Below are positions 59,437 through 64,000 of a stretch of 64,000 bases of DNA, piece by piece. The translations under genes were made by a program, and so were the position numbers. The first letter of the stretch is position 1; the number at the start of each line of letters is the position of its first letter. The notes under the pieces are model-generated. The model was not told the origin of the DNA and ran no database searches. It saw nothing but the letters and a program-made list of their open reading frames with translations. This stretch comes from Kordiimonas sp. (GTDB lineage: Bacteria > Pseudomonadota > Alphaproteobacteria > Sphingomonadales > Emcibacteraceae), in NCBI GenBank assembly GCA_002700365.1, contig PADB01000012.1:310001-374000 (forward strand), written 5' to 3'.

Positions 59437-59994
59437 ATGGCTGCGTATCAACTGGGAAACATCAAAATCTTACTGGTGGACGATAACCATTATATGGTTT
59501 TATTGCTACGCACTATTCTTTCGGCATTTGGCGTCACGCGCATGAAACAGGCGGCAAACGGTGCAGAAGCCATGGACTTGTTAAAAACGTTTCAGCCTGA
59601 TCTCATTATTACCGACTGGCGTATGAAGCCTGTAGGGGGCTTGGAATTAACAAAAATGGTCCGGTATAAAGATAATTATCCGCTGTGTTTTACCCCCATT
59701 ATTATTGTAAGCGGCTACAGCGACCCCGGTAGTGTTGTCAAAGCGAGACGCGCAGGCATCAACCAATATCTGGTAAAGCCAATTTCCCCACAAACATTAT
59801 ACCAGCGCATTATATGGACTATTGAAAACCCATTACAATTTCAGCTTATTGATGACTGCTATGTCCCTGTTCATAATCAAGCTAACCACCCTGATGCATT
59901 CCCCATAGCAACCCAGGGTATTCCTGATGACACAGATGGGGACATTGTCATAGAAGACCTCGATGACGATACAAACACGAATTTCTGGTTATAG
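59437..59994 (+). CDS. Receiver-domain response regulator without output domain
   Basis: 185 residues. The receiver domain (about 9-128) has acidic pocket D15/D16, phosphorylation site D60 in IITDWRM, S92 and K114 in LVKPIS. After it only a short acidic tail (DGDIVIEDLDDD) follows and no DNA-binding or enzyme domain. It resembles CpdR/DivK-like or orphan regulators that act through protein contacts. No histidine kinase is near. The upstream 212 bases are AT-rich, fitting a promoter. Confidence 0.87.
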   Translation: MAAYQLGNIKILLVDDNHYMVLLLRTILSAFGVTRMKQAANGAEAMDLLKTFQPDLIITDWRMKPVGGLELTKMVRYKDNYPLCFTPIIIVSGYSDPGSVVKARRAGINQYLVKPISPQTLYQRIIWTIENPLQFQLIDDCYVPVHNQANHPDAFPIATQGIPDDTDGDIVIEDLDDDTNTNFWL

Positions 59995-60097
59995 CCCTTT
60001 TGAACACTTCTCGCCTTCTTGATAACTTTCTACTAGACGAACTGCTTAGGCAATGTCATATTCTGCGCGGTTTATGCAGAGTTATGGCGGTATAAAT

Positions 60098-60475
60098 ATG
60101 TCTTTTTTGAAACGTATATTTACTTGGTGGAATGATAGCACAGTCGGCACGTCCCTATTTACCTGTCTGAAAGGTAAATTTATCGGTGAAGACGATCAGG
60201 GAAACCGCTATTATTCAGAGAAGAATGGCAAACGCCGCTGGGTAATCTATAATGGTGAAATAGAAGCATCGCGCATTCCGCCTGAATGGCATGCTTGGTT
60301 ACACTATACTGTCGATGATGATCCGATCACTGCACCACCCGCAGTGAAGTCATGGGAAAAAGAGCATCAACCAAACCTAACCGGGACAGCCGGCGCTTAT
60401 TATCCACAAGGTAGTTTGGCACAGGCAGGGGAACGACCAAAAGCAACTGGTGACTATGAGGCCTGGCGCCCCTAA
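60098..60475 (+). CDS. NDUFA12-like complex I accessory subunit
   Basis: 125 residues from the ATG at 60098 (a GGCGG site precedes it; the ATG at 60053 adds 15 unmatched residues). The pattern [30 protein letters not shown] and [25 protein letters not shown], cited here in pieces, matches the NDUFA12/B17.2 family. The protein should cap the peripheral arm of complex I. It leads the block NDUFA12-mlaD-DUF2155. Confidence 0.92.
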   Translation: MSFLKRIFTWWNDSTVGTSLFTCLKGKFIGEDDQGNRYYSEKNGKRRWVIYNGEIEASRIPPEWHAWLHYTVDDDPITAPPAVKSWEKEHQPNLTGTAGAYYPQGSLAQAGERPKATGDYEAWRP

Positions 60476-60501
60476 TACGATAACAAAAGGCGGAACGCAT
60501 A

Positions 60502-60948
60502 ATGGGAAGTAAATTAGTCGAAACACTTATGGGGGCAGTGGTCCTTTTTGTGGTCGCCGCGTTTTTGTATTTCGCCTATAGTAATACCAGCATGCAAACG
60601 GCAGATGGTATTGAATTAACCGCGCGTTTTGATCGTGTGGACGGTTTGGCTATCGGTGGCGATGTCCGTATGAGCGGCATTAAAGTCGGCACAATCATTG
60701 ACCAATACCTAGATAAAGAAACCTATCAAGCAGTTGTTAGAATGTCCGTAGACAAAGAAGTAAAGTTGCCTGAAGACACCTTCGCCAAAATCACGTCTGA
60801 AGGTCTGCTTGGTGGTAACTATTTGGTGCTGGATCCCGGTGGAAGCGATGTCTTTCTAGAAGACGGTGATGAAATAGAAGAAACCCAAGGGGCCGTTGAT
60901 TTATTAGGCCTTATTGATAAATTTGGTGGCGATTCCGACAAGGATTAA
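60502..60948 (+). CDS. mlaD: Outer membrane lipid asymmetry protein MlaD
   Basis: 148 residues. A single N-terminal membrane helix (about 8-27) anchors an MCE domain (about 38-118) with DGLAIGGDVRMSGIKVGTI. It passes phospholipids between membranes as part of the MlaFEDB system; mlaE and mlaF are not here. It is the short, single-MCE form. Next gene is DUF2155, two bases after the stop. Confidence 0.92.
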   Translation: MGSKLVETLMGAVVLFVVAAFLYFAYSNTSMQTADGIELTARFDRVDGLAIGGDVRMSGIKVGTIIDQYLDKETYQAVVRMSVDKEVKLPEDTFAKITSEGLLGGNYLVLDPGGSDVFLEDGDEIEETQGAVDLLGLIDKFGGDSDKD

Positions 60949-60949
60949 T

Positions 60950-61387
60950 ATGCATAGCCGAACGTCGCGATCCAGCTGTCATCTTCTTATGCTTTTTTTA
61001 TCTTTACTGCTTTTTTATGTCAGTACTTCCTCAGCGCAAAGCACAAGCGAAAAAGAAGAAAACACAGCTATCGCCACGCTTGGCGCATTGGATAAAATTA
61101 CCGCTCGTGTCAGCACCCTAAAAGCCCCTGTGGAAACCCCTGTACGCTTTGGAACCTTGGAAATAACGGTACACTATTGTCGAAGTAATCCACCGGAACA
61201 AAACCCTGAAACGGCCGCTTTTCTGGAAATTCAGGACATCGATCACAACCAAAGTAGAGAAAAAGTTTTCGCGGGCTGGATGTTTGCATCAAGTCCTGCT
61301 TTATCCCCATTAGAACATGCTGTCTATGACATCTGGGTCGTAAGTTGCAGCACCGTCTCGGGACTTTCATCCAGCGATAACAGATGA
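60950..61387 (+). CDS. DUF2155 domain exported protein
   Basis: 145 residues. A signal peptide (LLMLFLSLLLFYVSTSSAQ) precedes the DUF2155 core: LGALDKITARVSTL, FGTLEITVHYC, AAFLEIQDID and [25 protein letters not shown]. Two cysteines (about C62 and C134) may pair. Function unknown. The start ATG at 60950 has AAGG upstream. Its 3' end overlaps the convergent aat gene by 64 bases. Confidence 0.87.
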   Translation: MHSRTSRSSCHLLMLFLSLLLFYVSTSSAQSTSEKEENTAIATLGALDKITARVSTLKAPVETPVRFGTLEITVHYCRSNPPEQNPETAAFLEIQDIDHNQSREKVFAGWMFASSPALSPLEHAVYDIWVVSCSTVSGLSSSDNR

Positions 61388-61980
61388 AAATCTCCTTTAG
61401 TTCTTAGAGCCTCCTGAAGCCTATTTCTATATACCATACGGGGAATTTCAATTGCGCCAAAACGGCTGAGGTGTGGCGTAATAAACTGAGCATCCAGCAA
61501 ACTGTAACCTCCAACTTTTAAGCGGGCCAGCAGGTATACCAATGCAACTTTGCTCGCATCAGTAACTGTATGGAACATGCTTTCTCCGCAAAAGGCTCCC
61601 CCCACAGAAACGCCATATAGCCCACCAACCATCCGGTCGTCCTGCCAACATTCTACAGTATGCACATGTCCTTGCTGAAAAAGCGTGGAATAGAGACGAA
61701 TGATTTCATCGTTAATCCACGTCTCTGCCCGACCTTTTGATATATTTATGGCCGCACATTGACGTATGACTTTATCAAAGTCCGTATCAATTTTGATATC
61801 GAATAAGCCACGACGTATCGTCCGGGCAAGACTTCGCGGAACATGGAAACTATCAATAGGGAATATCCCTCTCTGTTCCGGCTCTACCCAGAATATATCA
61901 TCAGCACCGGGGCCTTCTGCCATCGGGAATATTCCCTGCGTATACGCATAAAGCAAAAGGTCCGGTGTGATCGCCGTCAT
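61324..61980 (-). CDS. aat: Leucyl/phenylalanyl-tRNA-protein transferase
   Basis: 218 residues. [20 protein letters not shown] opens the protein and [31 protein letters not shown] and [10 protein letters not shown] follow, all typical of Aat. It adds Leu or Phe to proteins with N-terminal Lys or Arg, making them N-end-rule substrates for ClpS/ClpAP. The last 20 codons overlap DUF2155 on the other strand. It overlaps accC by four bases. Confidence 0.96.
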   Translation of the reverse strand: MTAITPDLLLYAYTQGIFPMAEGPGADDIFWVEPEQRGIFPIDSFHVPRSLARTIRRGLFDIKIDTDFDKVIRQCAAINISKGRAETWINDEIIRLYSTLFQQGHVHTVECWQDDRMVGGLYGVSVGGAFCGESMFHTVTDASKVALVYLLARLKVGGYSLLDAQFITPHLSRFGAIEIPRMVYRNRLQEALRTKGDFHLLSLDESPETVLQLTTQMS

Positions 61981-63323
61981 ATGTCCAAATTATTCAGATA
62001 GTTTTCCAGCCAATGGATGTCATATGCACCGTTAATAAAATCGCTTTCCGCAATGAGTTTCTGGTGCAACGGTATTGTCGTTTTGATGCCACCGATAACG
62101 TACTCTTCCAAAGAACGCCGCAATCTCATCAAACATTCATTACGGGTTTTGCCATGGACGATCAATTTGGAAATCAGGCTATCATAATAGGGTGGGATTT
62201 TATATCCGGCATAAAGTGCAGAGTCGACACGGACATCCAACCCACCTGGCGTGTGATAATCTGTTATATTCCCGGGAGATGGCATAAACGTAAATGGATC
62301 TTCCGCATTAATACGACATTCAATCGCATGACCTGAAAAGGTGATATCCTCTTGGTTATAAGAAAGCGGCATACCACCTGCGACACGAATTTGTTCGCGC
62401 ACCAAATCAACGCCTGTAATCATTTCTGTGACGGGGTGTTCCACCTGGAGGCGTGTATTCATTTCGATGAAATAAAACTCACCATTTTCATAGAGGAACT
62501 CAATGGTCCCTGCACCAACATACCCTAAATCGCTAATCGCCTTACTGACGATAGCTCCCATTTTTTCCCGTACTTCCGTATTCAAAGAAGGGGACGGTGC
62601 TTCTTCCAGGACCTTTTGGTGGCGTCGTTGTAATGAACAATCACGTTCTCCCAAGTGAATGGCATTACCGTGTTTATCCCCCATCACCTGAAATTCAATA
62701 TGGCGTGGCAAAACCAGGAATTTCTCAAGATACACCGCATCGTCACCAAACGCGGCCTTTGCCTCTGTTTTTGCCGAAGATACAGCCGCAGCCAGTTCAC
62801 CTTCGTTGTGCACCACTTTCATGCCGCGGCCACCACCACCAGACGCCGCCTTTACGATAACCGGATAACCGATCTCACGCGCTACGACTTTAGCGGTATC
62901 AATATCGCGAATTTCCCCTTCAGATCCGGGCACAACAGGTATGCCCAGCTTCTTTACTGTTTCTTTCGCGGTGATTTTATCACCCATCACACGTATATGT
63001 TCTGCTGTGGGGCCGATAAAGGCGATATTGTGCTCGGAAACAATTTCAGCAAATTTTGCATTTTCTGAGAGAAAGCCATACCCAGGATGAATAGCATCCG
63101 CACCTGTGATTTCCGCCGCCGAAATAATAGCAGGTATATTTAAATAACTGTCCGTCGAGGAAGCCGGCCCAATGCAGACACTCTCATCTGCAAGACGCAC
63201 ATGCATTGCATCTGCATCTGCCGTGGAATGAACGGCAACGGTAGCTATTCCCATTTCATGACAGGCGCGGTGAATACGCAGGGCGATTTCACCCCGATTG
63301 GCAATAAGAACTTTTTCAAACAT
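61977..63323 (-). CDS. accC: Acetyl-CoA carboxylase, biotin carboxylase subunit
   Basis: 448 residues. ATP-grasp fold: [12 protein letters not shown] at the N-terminus, ATP-binding [12 protein letters not shown] near 159-170, and EAPSPSLN plus [14 protein letters not shown] near 286-300. It carboxylates the biotin of AccB in the first step of fatty acid synthesis. accB lies 26 bases upstream. Confidence 0.98.
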   Translation of the reverse strand: MFEKVLIANRGEIALRIHRACHEMGIATVAVHSTADADAMHVRLADESVCIGPASSTDSYLNIPAIISAAEITGADAIHPGYGFLSENAKFAEIVSEHNIAFIGPTAEHIRVMGDKITAKETVKKLGIPVVPGSEGEIRDIDTAKVVAREIGYPVIVKAASGGGGRGMKVVHNEGELAAAVSSAKTEAKAAFGDDAVYLEKFLVLPRHIEFQVMGDKHGNAIHLGERDCSLQRRHQKVLEEAPSPSLNTEVREKMGAIVSKAISDLGYVGAGTIEFLYENGEFYFIEMNTRLQVEHPVTEMITGVDLVREQIRVAGGMPLSYNQEDITFSGHAIECRINAEDPFTFMPSPGNITDYHTPGGLDVRVDSALYAGYKIPPYYDSLISKLIVHGKTRNECLMRLRRSLEEYVIGGIKTTIPLHQKLIAESDFINGAYDIHWLENYLNNLDI

Positions 63324-63349
63324 CCGTGATCTCTACCTTCTGGTAAAAT

Positions 63350-63826
63350 CTATTCAATGATGACAAGAGGCTCACCGAATTCAATCGGTTGACCATTTTC
63401 AATCAGGATGTGTTTAACGACCCCGGACTTTGTCGCGGGAATTTGGTTCATCACTTTCATGGCTTCTACAATCATCAATGTTTGGCCTGACGTTACCTTA
63501 TCACCCACACTAATAAAGTCATCAGCCCCGGGTTCAGGCGCCAAATAAACTGTCCCCACCATGGGTGATGTGACGGCACCCGGATGATTAGCAAAATCAT
63601 TCTGCTCCGTCGGGGCATTCTCAACCGCTGCGGGTTGCGCGGTAGGGGCGATAGCCGCAGTTGCAGGAACAGTTGCAGAAGGAACCGACGCTGTTATGTG
63701 ATTAATTGAACGTGAAACCTTTATCCGTTTTTCGCCATCAGTGACTTCAATCTCACTTAGATCTGTATCATTTAACAATTCCGCCAGATCACGAAGCAGA
63801 TCTTTATCAACATTCATTTTTGACAT
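63350..63826 (-). CDS. accB: Acetyl-CoA carboxylase, biotin carboxyl carrier protein
   Basis: 158 residues from the ATG at 63826, which has GGAG nearby; the alternative upstream start is TTG. The biotin site is K124 in EAMKVMNQI within the lipoyl-type domain (about 84-158). A proline/alanine-rich linker (about 45-80) precedes it. AccB carries the carboxyl group between subunits. The order accB-accC is standard. Confidence 0.97.
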   Translation of the reverse strand: MSKMNVDKDLLRDLAELLNDTDLSEIEVTDGEKRIKVSRSINHITASVPSATVPATAAIAPTAQPAAVENAPTEQNDFANHPGAVTSPMVGTVYLAPEPGADDFISVGDKVTSGQTLMIVEAMKVMNQIPATKSGVVKHILIENGQPIEFGEPLVIIE

Positions 63827-63868
63827 TATAACTCCAACCAAGTCTATTTGTTGTTATCAAATATATTT

Positions 63869-64000
63869 TTACTCAGAAAGAATATCCTGCATGGCATCTA
63901 ATGCCATGAGATAACCCCGTCCGCCAAATCCACAGATTACGCCTTGCGCAATATCTGAAATATAGGATTTATGGCGAAATTCTTCCCGCTTGTACAGATT
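63869..64000 (-). CDS. aroQ: 3-dehydroquinate dehydratase type II, C-terminal part
   Basis: Only the last 43 codons are in the window; the 5' end lies beyond base 64000. The visible [20 protein letters not shown] and [17 protein letters not shown] (as two segments) are the C-terminal half of AroQ, with the conserved Glu-Phe-Arg and His that bind substrate. Its stop lies 43 bases before accB, the common aroQ-accB-accC order. Confidence 0.93.
   Translation of the reverse strand, partial: NLYKREEFRHKSYISDIAQGVICGFGGRGYLMALDAMQDILSE

Noticed and set aside
1-64000. CRISPR array, insertion sequence or prophage
   Set aside because: No regular repeat-spacer series, transposase, integrase or phage structural gene was seen on either strand.

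Overview
The window is a compact chromosomal segment of an alphaproteobacterium. The evidence is the gene content: popZ, divergently encoded erpA and dgt, tandem cold-shock-domain plus DUF192 genes, mitochondrial-type complex I accessory subunits (NDUFS4-like, NDUFA12-like), an NDUFAF6-like protein, and the block ssb-gyrA-coaD-ppi-queA-tgt. Base composition looks moderate (by eye just under 50% GC) and even, with mean intergenic gaps well below 200 bases. The layout resembles Rhodospirillales-like lineages, but I cannot place it to genus. I see no prophage, insertion sequence, integron or CRISPR array, so this is mostly core genome.

Layout. 1-5 kb: end of recX, a sugar-nucleotide epimerase, a SufU-like scaffold, the NhaB antiporter, a double cold-shock protein and a DUF192 protein. 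5-11 kb: the accessory, metal-related part. It holds tRNA-Pro, an NDUFS4-like subunit, tRNA-Arg, then a leftward set hisI / small Cys-His protein / multicopper oxidase with a C-terminal beta-rich barrel-like extension, and a rightward zur-znuC-znuB set. A candidate Zur operator lies between the two divergent units. 11-14 kb: a leftward sulfur amino acid operon (cysK-like, sseA, metC). 14-16 kb: preQ0/preQ1 genes queF, queE and queC. 16.7-17.1 kb: tRNA-Asn and tRNA-Cys. 17-24 kb: an atypical isoaspartyl-methyltransferase homologue, tolC, popZ, valS, a VOC protein and xthA. 24-32 kb: erpA, then dgt, argS, SPOR protein, nagZ, M50 protease, scpA, scpB. 32-35 kb: two-gene iron-type ABC transporter. 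35-40 kb: tatABC-serS-surE-pcm and a degenerate LytM (NlpD-like) lipoprotein. 40-46 kb: DUF815 ATPase, yajC-secD-secF-Mth938, a PuuD-like membrane protein with a previously uncalled 48-residue membrane peptide, and an NDUFAF6-like protein. 46-57.5 kb: trmFO, uvrA, ssb, gyrA, coaD, cyclophilin, queA, tgt and tRNA-Lys. 57.7-64 kb: TetR regulator, S24-type repressor, receiver-only response regulator, NDUFA12-like subunit, mlaD, DUF2155, aat, accC, accB and the end of aroQ.

Functional links. The queuosine pathway is represented by five genes (queF, queE, queC at 14-16 kb; queA, tgt at 55-57 kb), and tRNA-Asn(GUU), a queuosine substrate, lies next to the first group. Protein export is covered by Tat and by YajC-SecD-SecF. 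Metal homeostasis clusters at 5.7-10.8 kb. Division and envelope functions are represented by popZ, the SPOR protein, nagZ, the NlpD-like protein, mlaD and scpAB.

The most unusual items are the multicopper oxidase with a natural hexahistidine tract, a long His/Met/Cys-rich linker and a C-terminal barrel-like extension, co-oriented with hisI opposite zur; a phased 11-bp repeat upstream of popZ; a structured leader candidate upstream of queF; and the tiny membrane protein before the PuuD-like gene. Functions are assigned from recognised motifs; no database search was run.
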